From contig JAGMVK010000001.1 of NCBI GenBank assembly GCA_020747065.1, positions 434,001-498,000 on the forward strand: a stretch of 64,000 bases of DNA, given 5' to 3'. This DNA is from Cadophora sp. MPI-SDFR-AT-0126. Lineage: Eukaryota; Ascomycota; Leotiomycetes; Helotiales; Ploettnerulaceae. Below are positions 23,849 to 35,974 of the stretch, piece by piece (positions within the stretch are counted from its first letter, which is position 1; each line of letters opens with the position of its first letter). The translations under genes were made by a program, and so were the position numbers. The notes below the pieces were generated by a model. That model had not been told where the DNA came from, ran no database searches, and saw only the letters and a program-made list of their open reading frames with translations.

Positions 23849-24513
23849 GATTCGATGAGAAGCGTCTGAAAGTCAGAGCCTGAAGGTCGACTTGTAACTT
23901 GCAAGGCCAAGAAAGGTAAGTTCTATGTATAAGATGCTCCTGGCAAGATACTTTGAACACATGTTAGACTCCTGTCTTGCTAAATGTGGAGGGCGCTTCT
24001 CACCAGATCTCGGCGTTATGAAGATTCGTTGCTCAACGTTTCCTCACTATTTATTTCGATAATTCCGATCGTCAAAACTGCTAGCACTTGGTGGAAATGT
24101 TGAAATTCTCTGTAAGAATTAAGTTGTCACAGATTGGGACGAGAGTCAAGTATTTTTCGGTACTATTTGAGTGAGAAGATCTGACTGTCAGATGTATATT
24201 TCCCCACTCTTACGTACTTGATCGGCAACCGGTTCTTCCCGCCGAGCCTCGGGCACAAGAGAATTGGAATTTTCAATATATCGCTTCTGCGCTGAAACTA
24301 AAGGCTGTACAAAAGATTTCTACATTCGCTACCTCGTGGTATATCCTTACAATTGATACAGTCGATACATCCCATATCATGAATCCACCAAAGAACGCCA
24401 CCTATCATCAATCCAGAACCAGCAACCATCAGGAACAAACGACACGAAGACGAAAATGTAAATTATCCTGTCCTGTATGAACAATATCTTCATCATGTTT
24501 CCTCAAATCCCTT
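23849..24513. other. Intergenic region
   Basis: 665 bp between the MCT-like gene's start and the SEC3 stop codon, both on the minus strand: promoter of the former and 3' UTR of the latter. No gene seen. Confidence 0.4.
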
Positions 24514-27500
24514 TTACTTTCGGAATGCTGCAGACACATCGGCCCTTGTCCATTCGGAGATCACCTCTCCATCATACACATCTCGACTAATAGTCAAGAT
24601 ACGATCCTCAACCTTCTCATAGAACTTCTCGCAATTCTGGATAACTTTTACAACAAGACCGCGACTAAGTCCTGGCTCATCTGCATCGCCAAAGTGCTTC
24701 TCAACTCGCTTCTTGAGCGCTTCGATACCCTTTTTGATTTCCTTCGAGTCGTAGCCTGCAAGAACCTTGCGGAATGTGGTTTTCGAATGACTTGGCATAC
24801 TGGAAATCTTCGAGGCTGGCTCTCCTGGTTGCCTGGAAAGCATCAAACTTTCTGTGCTCTCGAGGAAGTCAAGCAGTTTCCCGAGAGGTCTCCTGATCAC
24901 GGCGCCAAGGTAAAGGCCCATGTGCTCGTTCATTTCCCGACTCGCATTCTGCTTCCAATCCTCAAGGACCGGATTTGCGCGGGCATCCACTTCCTCCAGG
25001 TAGTGGTTCATGTTCTCAATAAGCAAGACTTGATAGTTCAAGGCTTCCTTATCTTCGGGGTCGGCACCGGCAACTTGAGCACCCGGGTTCTCCCTGGCAA
25101 TGACCTTCAGTGACTCGAACATGGTCTTATTGATTCGAGCATAGGCATTATTCACAGTCTGTCGAATATCGAGGTCATGTGACGTCGAGAGCATAGTCTC
25201 TAGCGTCAGAGAGAAGGATGGGAATATCCGAATAAAGGCAATGACTCCCTTACGTTTCTTGATCTTGACTTTGGTATCTTCAATGGCACGAATCTGCTCG
25301 TCCAGGAATTTGTTGAACATGCCAAGAAGTTTTACGTGCAGCTTTTGTAGAGTTCGAGACAGGTATTCCTGGTTTGATTCTTCGAATCCGACAAGTTTGC
25401 GCTCGATGGCGGCGATGACGCCAACACCTTGTCTAAAAATTCGTTAGCTTATGTTCTTGTCATGCGTGATGGAAGTACATACAGAGGATCAGATTGCAGA
25501 CTCCAGTCGACAAGCGCCTGCATATCATTGGCATAGAAGGAAAAGACTTCTTCCATCGATTGGACAACAAGCTTTGCGAGATTTCTATCTGGGTCCATAA
25601 CTCTTGGGCGTCGAAGGTCACCGCCACGGCGAGCATCTGGCGGCGCTGCAGCTACAGCATCGGGGAAATCCGATTGCTCGAGGGAGGTGACGTGGAAGAA
25701 CTCAACTACGAAGTTCTGTTCCATGCTCATTATCGGAACAGTTTCGTCGAGAACTCCGCCGAATACCTCATAAGGTTGGAGGCGACCGTCTGACTTGTCG
25801 AGGGTTGATTTACTGGCATTGTCACCAATTGGGGATCGCAAGCTCTTCGCTAAAGTTTGACTCCTCTTGACAGTCAACTTCCGAGCAGTAGTTGCAATGC
25901 CTTCAGTTTGCTTCTCGATTTGAGACGTGAATAGAATATCACCCTCATCACCGATGGGCTTCCTGGCAATGCGCTTCCAAGCGAATGCCGCATCTCGGAA
26001 CTCGTCTTGATATAAAGGTCGGCATACCATTTCGTACATTTTCATCAGCTCCTCCCACTCTAATCGATCAACTTCCCTGGAGAACAGCATCAGCGGGCTA
26101 TATCTCCAGAGAAGATCACGGGCGAGATCGTGATTTCGAGGATCGAGTTTTGCTTTGCCCGCAGATCGGGTAAGGTTGCTGCCTTTCTCCCGCTCAAGGG
26201 CTTTTCTTGTTTCGTCAATCGCAGCACCGAATTTGACTTGCAAGAACGGCTTCAAGCGACGAAGGAACATCGCAATCTCCATCTTGTAGACGTCTTTCTT
26301 CTCCTGAAGCACTCGCATACTTCCGATTTCACTATCTCCGTAGCCTCCAGGCTTGTCGGAGCGGAGACTGCCATCCTCGCTAGGTCTGGAAACAGTTGTG
26401 TTGAGCGATGGATCGATTGTCAGCATAGCTTTGAAAAGCATGACCAAAGATGATTCGATCTGCTCCAATCCACGAGTAGACTCAAGGGATGCCTCTCGGA
26501 GACCACTTAACTGCTCTCCGGAGATCGAAATTGTGTCGAGAAGAGATTTGAGCTCCGTTTGAAGAAGCCTTTGATTGGCGGTTTGCACCTGCAACCCTTG
26601 CGATTGGGCCTCGATGTATGCAACATCTTCGTTCAAAGTCTTGAAATGTTAGCTAAAGACGAGAAACTGAAGGGGCAAAACTTACTCCAAGCTCTACAAG
26701 GTACAGCGTGAACAAGCCATCGAGCTCTTCGCATTCCTCGATACACTTATCCAGACCCGTCTTGATTGCCTCGATTCTGTCATCTTCCTCCTCCAGTCTA
26801 CTCAACCAGCCGCCAGCTTGAATCTTGTTCAGCTCTCGCTCCACCTCATCCTTCATCTGTTCGATGTTCTTGGTTCGAATGCCTTCACCGACCCATCCAA
26901 ACTCCTCCCATGCAGATACTAGCTCTCCACCTCTATCGCCAAGAATGCTTGGATCAACACCAATGGCAGCAAGCTCTTTTGACATTGTTTCTGCTGGAGG
27001 CCTCGCTCTTTTCACTTCACGGGCTTTCGCCTTTTCGGGCGGTGTGCTTTCTTGTGGAGCGGGGACTGGCTGCTCCGGGTTACTAGAGGTTGCTGAGTCC
27101 GGAACTGTAACTTTAACCTCAGGCACACTATCATTCTTCCTACGAGAGACCGGTCGATCCAGAGGCGTTTTTGCTGGCGTGATTCCGGTTCCGCTGGTAC
27201 TGTCGGTGCTCAACCCCCGGAGAAGTGAGGGCGCGGGTACAACACCAGTAACGCCATCTGGACCATCGGTCATCTTAGCCTGGGCTTCTCTCAATCGCTC
27301 TGCAGCACCTCCAGCCCGTGGCTTGAAGGAGCTGAAAGCATTCGCAGCCTTTGCAGCCTTGAACATCGTACCAGCAACCTCATTCTTAGACTTTTTCTTG
27401 ATCATTGGTCCAAGTCCTGGTCGAACTTCTTCTTCCGGTTCCTCTGTAGGTTGGACTGGAGGCGGAGGAGTGTCAATGGTCGCTGGTGGTGAAACCACTT

Positions 27501-28973
27501 CCGCGGCAACTGACACTGGAGCAGGAACTGGGACTGCTTGTATGTTATTCCTGCGTTCTAAATTTTCGGCCGTATTACGAGATGAAAGGGGTTTTTGGAA
27601 GCCGTTTGTAGATGATGGTGGATTGCCAGTGTCAATATCTTGCTCTCGGGGAATACTTCGCTCACTGCTGCGTGTCGGAGGTCGCAAATCTTCCCGTCGC
27701 ATCCCAGGACTTGAGAGAGGAGCAGGAACGATATTATCATTTGAGTTTTGACTTCTCTGGCGTGAATCGCCAAGGACTGGCATCGGAGGCCTTCGACGTT
27801 CGGGGGGCAAAGATAATGGTGCAGGAACAGGAGGTACTTCACTCGCCATATCTCTAGCTCCTGATAAGCTAGAGTCAGGAGTAACAGCCCGTTGAGAGGT
27901 GGGCGTTACGCTGCGGTCTTGGAATCTGCCTGTCGCATTGGGGAGACCGTTCATGCCACCTCGTGACCGTGGTGGTAAACTCGAGCCATCATCACTCCTG
28001 GCGAACGATTCCTGACTCGGTTGGGTTCCCAATCGTCGGTTATTTGATGGTGCTTGTTGCGAAGCGGTGCTATTAGAATCCATACTACCACTTGGGGAGT
28101 CGCCCCGTTGAGAGCGCATTTGCGGTCTTGCCGTCTGACCATAAGGATTTACCGTAGGTGCCATTTGTGGCGGAGGCCGTTGTACTGCATCTCGACTGGG
28201 TTGATTTCGGAGTACAGGAGGCTCTCTTGACGGATCTCGTCGTCTGTCTCGTCCATACGACGGCGGCGTGGGTTGCTGAGGAGGTGGCTGAGAAACAGGC
28301 AGCGGGCGTACTGGAGCGGACACACCAAGCAATTGATCTCTTTCCCTGGGCTCAAATCCGAGCAGCTCTGGGGACTTTCCTCCGGTATACTTGGTGTAGA
28401 TTTTGACCAGACTCGCAATGAAGAACTGCTTCTCCTTCTGGGTGTTTGCTTGCCAGTAGTACGGCTTGCCAATAGTGACCGTGAACCCTATACCTCCCGC
28501 CCATTGTTTTTGCTGCTCCTCTTCCGCACTTGCTGGATTTAAACCACTGTATGATTGTACAGAAGACAGGTCGTCAAGCATCCAAGTTTTTCCAATTGAA
28601 AAAGTCCCATTCGCATTTTCCCGCGCCTTGTGCATTCGCACCCTCCCTGACTTCCTCACAGCTACGATTATTAGACGTGGCTTCTTTACATTTGGATTTG
28701 AATTCGGTGGCGGTGGAGTAGATGGATATGCAGCATCTTCTATGATTCTGATATGTGTAATGTAGGATTCCATTACTAGAAGGACCTAATGTTAGCAGCT
28801 GCTTCTCCGTTCGACGACGCGTAGGTCTTACAAGAGCCATCTTCATCCTTCTTGCCGAAACAACTGTCCACGATCCTGCGCTTCTCATCTTCAAATCGTT
28901 CTGCCCTGGACATTCCTCCATTGCCAGTACTGTCGTGGACCCCGCCCGGTCCATTCTGACCTGAACCGTCCAT
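24514..28973 (-). CDS. SEC3: Exocyst complex component Sec3
   Basis: Exons on the minus strand: 28973-28832, 28775-26686, 26639-25483, 25432-24514, 1435 aa, the usual size in filamentous fungi. Introns are 56, 46 and 50 bp. The N-terminal MSRAERFEDEKRRIVDSCFG, SYITHIRIIEDAAYPS and PRLIIVAVRKSGRVRMHKAR define the Sec3 PH-like domain (about 20-200), which binds PI(4,5)P2 and Rho-type GTPases in yeast. A long Pro/Ser/Arg-rich disordered region (about 210-560) follows, then a conserved Lys-rich part and the helical Sec3_C domain (about 650 to the end) with NEDVAYIEAQSQGLQVQTAN and LLWRYSPLMLFSREVDRLEW. The protein marks exocytic sites and tethers secretory vesicles at the growing tip. The first AUG of the frame is at 28973; a second at MSRAERF is possible. 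Divergent to the SRP40-like gene. Confidence 0.93.
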
Positions 28974-29725
28974 TTGGCGGAGCCACGTCTTCTCGGGAGG
29001 TTCGCGATGGGCGTTCAATCATCTAGGGTCCAAAGGTAAATTTCCTCTCATTCTCCTATTATATCTCTGCTCATGGCTATGCGCCTGCTGCGATTTGACG
29101 AGTTGGGGATAAGACGGTGACTTTCTCGTCGTACTCGAGCTTTGATGTTGAAGTTCCCGTTCCCCTTGGGAGCTCGAGGCTCCTGACATCAACTGTGGCT
29201 GCGTTCCGGTGAACTGCACGGACAATATGTGCAGTCTGCCTGCATTGAAGAAACAAGAGTTCAAACCTGATGCAACGATGGAAGGATCAAAGCGATAGTA
29301 TTTGATCATCGAACTTAAAAGCTCATTCTCTTATCATATACATTGCACTCATAGTTTGCATCTGTCTAAAGCAAAGACCATCTTCAATCATTCACATACT
29401 TCCTTTCAGCCAATAGAAGCAAGTGTCACTCACTCTCTTGGCGACCTATGATGAAATATCGAGTGAAATTAGGATGACGGCCATAGACGTATGACAGGCA
29501 GAACTAACTTACTTATCACTTCCATATAGTTGTGTAAAGCTTAATAATGCAACAGTCTGATGTCTTCAAGCCTAATGGGAACAATTGTGTCTCGGTCAAT
29601 TTGGGTTTAGCCTATGTCTCCTAGCGCTCCCGCACTTGGCAGCCAAACTTTTTTTTGGCGATAAGCTCGAAAGTTTTGCTTGGAGCTTTTTCAATTTCAA
29701 ACACCGACTCAATTCTCAGCTCACC
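28974..29725. promoter_or_regulatory. Divergent intergenic region between SEC3 and SRP40-like gene
   Basis: 752 bp between two divergent start codons. It holds both promoters. A minus-strand open frame (29309-29019) without homology is probably SEC3 5' UTR. No strong TATA element was noticed. Confidence 0.4.
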
Positions 29726-31300
29726 ATGTCTGGAAATCCGAACATGCAAAAACTCGGGAAGAAGAAGAACAGTGAGAAACAGCCAGATTGGCTCTTTCCT
29801 GCTGCAGGAAAGGCACTTACAGCTTCAGCTGTGTCGACCTCAACAGCCCAAATCCAGGACCGATCGAAAAATAAGAAAGACAAGCAACTTGCCAAAGACC
29901 TTCTCAAGCGCCGCGCTGCTGGGGAACCTGCGAAATCCTCACCCCCACCTCAATTACTCGAGCTCGTAGGAGCATTTTTGACCGAATATGAGTTCACAGG
30001 TGCAAGTCAAGCACTGAAGACGGAGCGTGAGAAGCGAGGCGAAAGGGCAAGCAAGGTTGAAGGCATGCCATCACTCAGCACGGTATTCAGCGAGTGGTCT
30101 GCTTCGAAGGGAGAGAATAAGGTTGCCGACAAGGGCGCAGCCGAGAAGATTGCTGCCAAGAAGGTCGATAAGAAGAAGGCAAAGAAGCAGGAGTCAAGCA
30201 GCAGTGAGAGCAGCAGCAGCAGCAGCGATGAGGATAGCGACGTCGAAATAGCAGATGCCCCACCTGCAAAGAAGGTTACTTCTAAGCGATCAAGCTCCTC
30301 TTCTTCGTCATCTTCGTCCAGCAGCTCCGACAGTGACGCAGATGACGAGAAAGAAGCTCCGGTTGTGAAGGCTGCTGTCCCCAAGGCCAAGGTCAACAAT
30401 CTCAAGAGAAAGGCCGAATCAAGCAGCGATTCCTCTTCGTCTGGATCAGATTCGAGCTCTGAAGATGAAGCTCCAAAGTCGAAGAAAGTCAAGACAGCAG
30501 CCACGTCTTCGAGTGATTCCTCCTCATCCGACTCGTCCTCCGATTCTTCTTCCGACTCGTCTTCTGATTCAAGCTCAGATGAGGACATTAAGACCAAAAA
30601 GGCAAAGACTGCTAAGAAGGGTTCTGACAGTGGTTCATCTTCGTCCTCTTCCGACTCAGAGTCCAGCAGCTCCTCCGATTCTGACAGCGATTCCGATTCC
30701 TCCACCAACTATCTTGCGCAGAAGACTCCTCTCCCAGAGTCCGACTCCGATTCGTCCTCATCTGACTCTGACAGTTCTGATAGCGACTCTGCCAAGGGTG
30801 CAAAGAAGAAGAAGCCAGTTGCAAGCTCTGATACGAGTGCTACACTCTCGGATGGACCCAAGAAGTCCGCGGCATCATCTTCAGATTCATCATCCGATTC
30901 CTCATCCAGTGACTCGAATGAAGACGAAGTTCGCACAGTCACCAAAACCGCTACGACAACAACTAAAGACTCGGATGGAGAAGCAAAAGTCGTGAAAGTC
31001 ACCAAAACCGTCACTACATCCAAGGCTCATGAGCTCGACCCACCATTGCCCCCAGAACCAGTCTTGAAGAAAAAGAAGACCAACGAGCCATTTTCCAGGA
31101 TTCCAAAGGATATCAAGGTTGACGATCGCTTGGCCAGCAACGCATATGTTCCTTACGACTACGCTCAGAAAGCTCACGAGGATTTGATTGTGACCAGGGG
31201 AAAGGGTTTCACCAAGGAGAAAAATAAGAAGAAGCGTGGCAGCTACAGGGGAGGTTACATTGATGTTGAGGGAAAGAAAGGAATCAAGTTCACGGATTAG
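29726..31300 (+). CDS. srp40: SRP40/Nopp140-like nucleolar phosphoprotein
   Basis: Single exon, 524 aa from the ATG at 29726 (the open frame continues upstream without an AUG). Near residues 72-105 a LisH-like helix is visible (PPQLLELVGAFLTEYEFTGA). The middle (about 150-440) consists of alternating Ser/Asp/Glu acidic tracts and Lys-rich spacers, the arrangement of Nopp140 and yeast Srp40, where the serines are casein kinase 2 targets. The C terminus is the SRP40_C domain: EPFSRIPKDIKVDDRLASNA, YDYAQKAHEDLIVTRGKGFT, EKNKKKRGSYRGGYIDV. Family members chaperone snoRNPs and act in the nucleolus and preribosome transport. The serine repeats make long antisense frames, which are artefacts. Confidence 0.9.
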   Translation: MSGNPNMQKLGKKKNSEKQPDWLFPAAGKALTASAVSTSTAQIQDRSKNKKDKQLAKDLLKRRAAGEPAKSSPPPQLLELVGAFLTEYEFTGASQALKTEREKRGERASKVEGMPSLSTVFSEWSASKGENKVADKGAAEKIAAKKVDKKKAKKQESSSSESSSSSSDEDSDVEIADAPPAKKVTSKRSSSSSSSSSSSSSDSDADDEKEAPVVKAAVPKAKVNNLKRKAESSSDSSSSGSDSSSEDEAPKSKKVKTAATSSSDSSSSDSSSDSSSDSSSDSSSDEDIKTKKAKTAKKGSDSGSSSSSSDSESSSSSDSDSDSDSSTNYLAQKTPLPESDSDSSSSDSDSSDSDSAKGAKKKKPVASSDTSATLSDGPKKSAASSSDSSSDSSSSDSNEDEVRTVTKTATTTTKDSDGEAKVVKVTKTVTTSKAHELDPPLPPEPVLKKKKTNEPFSRIPKDIKVDDRLASNAYVPYDYAQKAHEDLIVTRGKGFTKEKNKKKRGSYRGGYIDVEGKKGIKFTD

Positions 31301-32648
31301 ACAAAATAGGCCGGTAAAAGCGTATGAAGGAATGGTTCGATAGACAGAATACGGGTGTGTTTGAGCTTTGGCGTATGGCGCATGATAATGATACACCTTT
31401 CAGTAGAAAAAATAAAATTGCTCCTACTTCTGTCCGAAGATGGATTTTGCTTTCCAAGTCAGTTCATGTCGGCATCTCGATTGTCAAGGGGAAAGCTGTC
31501 AAGAAGAACGCCCTACATCTACATACACACACCGTCGGCCCATGGCTATGAGAGTCAACAGTAAATGGAACCCGGGGTAGCATCGTGAGATCAGACCCGA
31601 GGCTCACTACATGATAGGTGCAGAAAAGCCTCAATTCTCTCTCGGTGTATAAGGCCGTGGTTCTAATCTGCAGCACAAAATATAGCCTCGGTCACTTGGT
31701 CAAGTACATAGCCAGTATCACACTGCTTTTCCGGATGAAGTACAAAGGGCGTCCAATTTGGGCTGTGCCAAGGGGGCGAGGACGAAACCAAATTTGCTCA
31801 CAGAGCTCCTGAATGGTGAGAAGAGTCCGGCGGCGAACTGGCATTTCTCCATTCAATCGCTTGCAACAGCACAGCCCCGCTCCTCCAAATTTGGCAGCTC
31901 GTGCTGCAGATTACTCACAAGCGCAATCAAATTTGCTCTCATTTGTGGGCCACTTGCACTATCAAACACAGCCCGCAACCAGCGTCAAACGGCGACAGGT
32001 CGCGATACGACATTGCAAGATACTTTCGCCAGGAACGAAAAGAGGGCTGGGAGTGTCCCGACGCTTCCTTTCCGCAGGACAGGACGGAAATTTGATGTCA
32101 CCCCACGAATGATTTGCTGTCATTACTGTGGGAAGTAGATGATCATCGTGTTATTATCTTTCTGGCCCATACTAAGAAACCCGTCTCTTTAATTGTCTGC
32201 AAACAGTCCGGAGACATGCTGATTACCCGTCTCACCTGTCTCATGCATGTGACTCCAGCGCAAGAGACACGACTTTTTTACTCTTATCTAGAGCATCTCC
32301 CCTCATCCTCCTGAATATCTATCCAATATCACAATATCCGTGGTGTCAGAGCTAACGTTGAGCAATCTCACGTCGACCTTCAGTCACAAAATTAAGAGGC
32401 TGTAAAGCAGGAGGTTGGTTGTCAGCGCGGCCAATCACAGCTCGATCGCATGGTGGCGCAGCGCAAGCACCTGAACCAGGAACCCAGATCTCCAGCACAA
32501 GAGCATGCCCAACAGCCTCACCGAGCTGCTCACCTAAATTATGAGAGAGAGGTAGCTAGCACAGAATCCACAATTCTGACAAAGGTCAAGCACGAACGGG
32601 GAGGCACTGCTCTTTCATGTAAGAGAACCGCTTCAGGTCGCCGGTGGA
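31301..32648. other. Intergenic region
   Basis: 1.35 kb between two plus-strand genes. Several short frames overlap near 31760-32140 but none has a recognisable domain or splice support. The right part should hold the promoter of the deaminase-like gene. Confidence 0.45.
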
Positions 32649-34624
32649 ATGGGCTCCCTTTGTTCTACCGTTGATAAAGACGGGGACGATTCACCAGAGG
32701 GGAAGGTTCGGTCTCAGCAGTTCCCTCAAGCAACGCGAAGACTTCGAAAGATACCTCAGTTTGGGAGACCAGGAACGAGATCTCAAACCGACCACCTGAC
32801 CGACTCAGACATGGACGCTTACAACAAGGCGTTGGAAGCACTTCAACTCGAGGAGAAATCAAGGGCATTCGATGCTCAGCTTATCGCCGCGTCATCAGAT
32901 CTCGAAACGAGAGCCGCTGAGATAGTTCGGAAGATCCGAGGCTATGATTGGGATCACACCTACAGCAAACCACTAAATGCGGACGGCAAGCGAACTCAAG
33001 GGGAGCATTTTCTCGGCAATGTAGACCTCATCAACAAGACGGAGCTGTTCAAGATTGCGAAGAAGATGCCAAAGGGTGCTCATCTTCACATTCATTTCAA
33101 TTCATGTCTTCCAGCCAGGTTTCTCATCAAGCAAGCTCGGGATATTGAAGCCATGTACATCCGAAGTACACTTCCATTGACCACGCGCCAAAACTGGATT
33201 GACTCCAGGATATCATTTATGGTTATGACTCCTCACGAGGCAACTCATGTCAAAGACCCAGATGGCAATGAGCAGTCCGTCGGTTTGGGCAATGTTTTCG
33301 ATGAACAGTATGTGTGCAACCGATGGATGCCTTACAAGCAGTTTCAACGCCTCTTCTTCTACAGAGATGACTCAGGTCGTGAATGGCAACGGACAAGCGG
33401 TGCTGAAGCGTGGTTAGAGATGAAGATGCACATCTCGGAAGAGGAAGCCCATGGTACGAGGCAGACCAGTCGTGGGTAAGTTTGAGCATTATGTCGTTTT
33501 GAGTGTGAGAACTAATTCAACCAGTATCTGGGAGAAATTTAACTACCGCACACAAATGATGAAGGGGCTGTTTGCCTACGAGTCTGCATTTAGAAATTAC
33601 ACCAGAGCATGTATCATGGATTTTGTCAAGGACAACATCCAATATGCCGAGATCCGACCCAATTTTATGGCTACTAATACACTCAAGACTGATGACGGGA
33701 CTCAATCAATCGGCAACGAGGGCATTTTACACATTATCGACGAAGAGCTCCAAAACACCATGAAGCAGATTAGCGAGAGTGGACAGTACTTTGGTGGCAT
33801 GAAAGTAATTTACTGCACGCCGAGATCTTTCAAGAAGGAGCAGGTAGAGGCTTCCCTGAACGAGTGCATAGATTTGAAGCTGAAGTATAGGCATTTGCTC
33901 TGTGGTAAGTGATTATGCTTCTCTTAATTACATTTTTGCTAAAGATCTCGTAGGTTTCGATCTCGTTGGTCATGAAGAAATGGGTAACGAACTTCGACTC
34001 TTCGTTCCCGAGTTCTTGACTTTCCGCAAAAAGTGCGAAGCTCAGAATCTGGACCTGCCTTTCTTATTCCACTGCGGCGAGACTCTGGAGGTCGGTGATA
34101 AGGTTGACGGCAACCTGTTCGACGCTGTACTGCTCAATTCAAAACGAATTGGTCACGGATATGCTGTCGCGAGACATCCTGTGATAATGGAGAAGTTCAA
34201 GGAGAAGGGCATCGCTATTGAATCATGTCCAATATCCAACGAGATACTGGGTCTTACTCCGAATATTGCTGGTCACCACTTGCCCATCCTCCTGGCGAAC
34301 AATGTGCCTTGCACGATCAACAGCGACAATGCTACATTCTACAGGTATGTGTCCCGAACGCTTATTTAGATCGCAAAGCTAACAATATTTAGGTCTTCTC
34401 TGTCACACGACTTCTACCAAGTAATGATTGGTGCTGAGTCCATGAGCTTACAAGGCTGGAAGCAGCTCGCCAAATGGAGTCTCGAACACAGCTGTATGGA
34501 TCCAGAACAATTAAAAGCAGTCACCGCCGAATGGACAAGAAAGTGGGACGAATTTTGTCAATGGATCATCGAGGAATATGGCCCGATGATGCAGAACTGG
34601 GAACCGGAACCAGGTCGTCACTGA
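32649..34624 (+). CDS. Adenosine deaminase-like protein, ADGF/CECR1 type
   Basis: Exons 32649-33475, 33525-33904, 33954-34344, 34393-34624 give 609 aa; introns of 48-49 bp. The metal-dependent deaminase barrel is recognisable: the first metal motif is PKGAHLHIHFNS (about 139-150, HxH kept), then NIQYAEIRPNFM, catalytic LPFLFHCGET (His and Glu, about 440), KRIGHGYA (His) and PCTINSDNATFY (about 520). The last motif usually reads SSDDP; here the metal-binding Asp is kept but the second Asp is Asn. Size and the long insert before the first domain match ADGF/ADA2 proteins, which are mostly secreted, yet no signal peptide is seen. Instead the start MGSLCS fits N-myristoylation (Gly2, Ser6) with a palmitoylable Cys5. 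It may deaminate adenosine or a related nucleoside or base at a membrane; activity is not certain. Confidence 0.83.
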
Positions 34625-35974
34625 GACCAGTCTGTCAACACTCTTGACATTCAAACTGGACCTTGAGCTTCTGATTTATTCCACGCACGGAGTATTCACC
34701 ACTGCCAACATTCCAAGCGCCGAGGTACGCGGCTGCGCGAGAGAGAACAATGGCCGAGGGGAGCATGTATAGTATGTCGCCGCTGTCGAGCAAGACGGTG
34801 AGGGTACTACTGGGGAAGACTTTTTGGGGACGGGGGTTTGAATGAGAACAGCGCGGCTCCAGACACACCGGACACTGCGATAGAAAATTGCAAAGCAGCG
34901 AAATGTTCTACAGAGAATTGGGGGAATCCATTTCCATAGGATGGGCGGTCTCAGGCGTCACGAGAAAAGGTTACTTCAGAGATACCTAGGCACACTTTTT
35001 ACTGTATAAATTACTAAGCATGATTTTTGAGACATGACTGAAGACCTTCCTTTTTCTGATCTGCCACATCGCTCAACATTCCAAGTTAGTTCTAGTGAGT
35101 TGGGCCAAATCTGGTTACCTGCTCGTGTGGAGACCCTGACAACACTTTGCAAGGCTCTCCTCGCTGGGATGATGTGGTGAACCGTAGGGCTGAGACGCAG
35201 ATCCATCATCTGTATCGGTGTTCCTTTCTGATTGACAGAAAATAAGAGGACTCTTGACCACAAATCAGCGATAGCGTCCCTTTGCATACAGTTACTGAAT
35301 AGGCTCTAATTTCATCCTTACTGATCGATGCAAGCGCCAGATTTCAGGAGATATTCTTTGCTAACCAACGGATGAACCCGAAGTCAGTGCCTTTTTGGGA
35401 CCAAAAGAACGGCCCGTGCCTCGTTACGGTGCCGAGACTTTTCCGGATGTCACATCCCAACAGCTCACATCATCTACAGTACTGAAACTCTCCTCTGCAC
35501 CCAAGCGCTACCAGCGCGGCAGCAGCAAGCCGACTGTTTTCAATGACCGTACGATGAACAGGTTACCTCTTTGAGGCGGAAGAGACCCTGCGTCAGCTCA
35601 TTGAATGGCTGCACGGGGTTTCATGTGCCGCAGTGTCACTCAGCTTGATTCTTGGCATCTTACTCTTTCCTTTTGGACCCCAACCTCCTCAGGCCGCTCG
35701 AAGCTGAGGCTGAGAAAGAGCTCAGTTGGTTTTCTTTCCGCAATCCTTTTGATTGCTGCTTTGAATTCTCTTGATTAGTGAATGGCTAGGACTTTCTAGC
35801 ACCGTCTCATGATTCTTTCCTCTATCTTCTTTCTCACGAATACAATCAAGCACCAGAGCTCGACCTTCCGGATACGAAACCTTCCCTACGACCAAGCATT
35901 CCTCGAATCGAACCCCACAATAAACAGCCTTGGCAGACCGGCCAGAACTGTTGGAATTTCGAACACTGCTCAAG
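34625..35974. other. Intergenic region
   Basis: 1.35 kb between two plus-strand genes: 3' UTR of the deaminase-like gene and promoter of the membrane-protein gene. No supported coding region; the frames seen are short and overlapping. Confidence 0.4.

Noticed and set aside
26825..27751. Long plus-strand frame opposite SEC3
   Set aside because: It is the antisense of the Pro/Ser-rich linker of SEC3; biased codons there leave the opposite strand open.
30007..30708. Minus-strand frame rich in Glu and Ser opposite the SRP40-like gene
   Set aside because: Antisense shadow of Ser/Asp repeat codons; the sense strand has the conserved SRP40_C domain.
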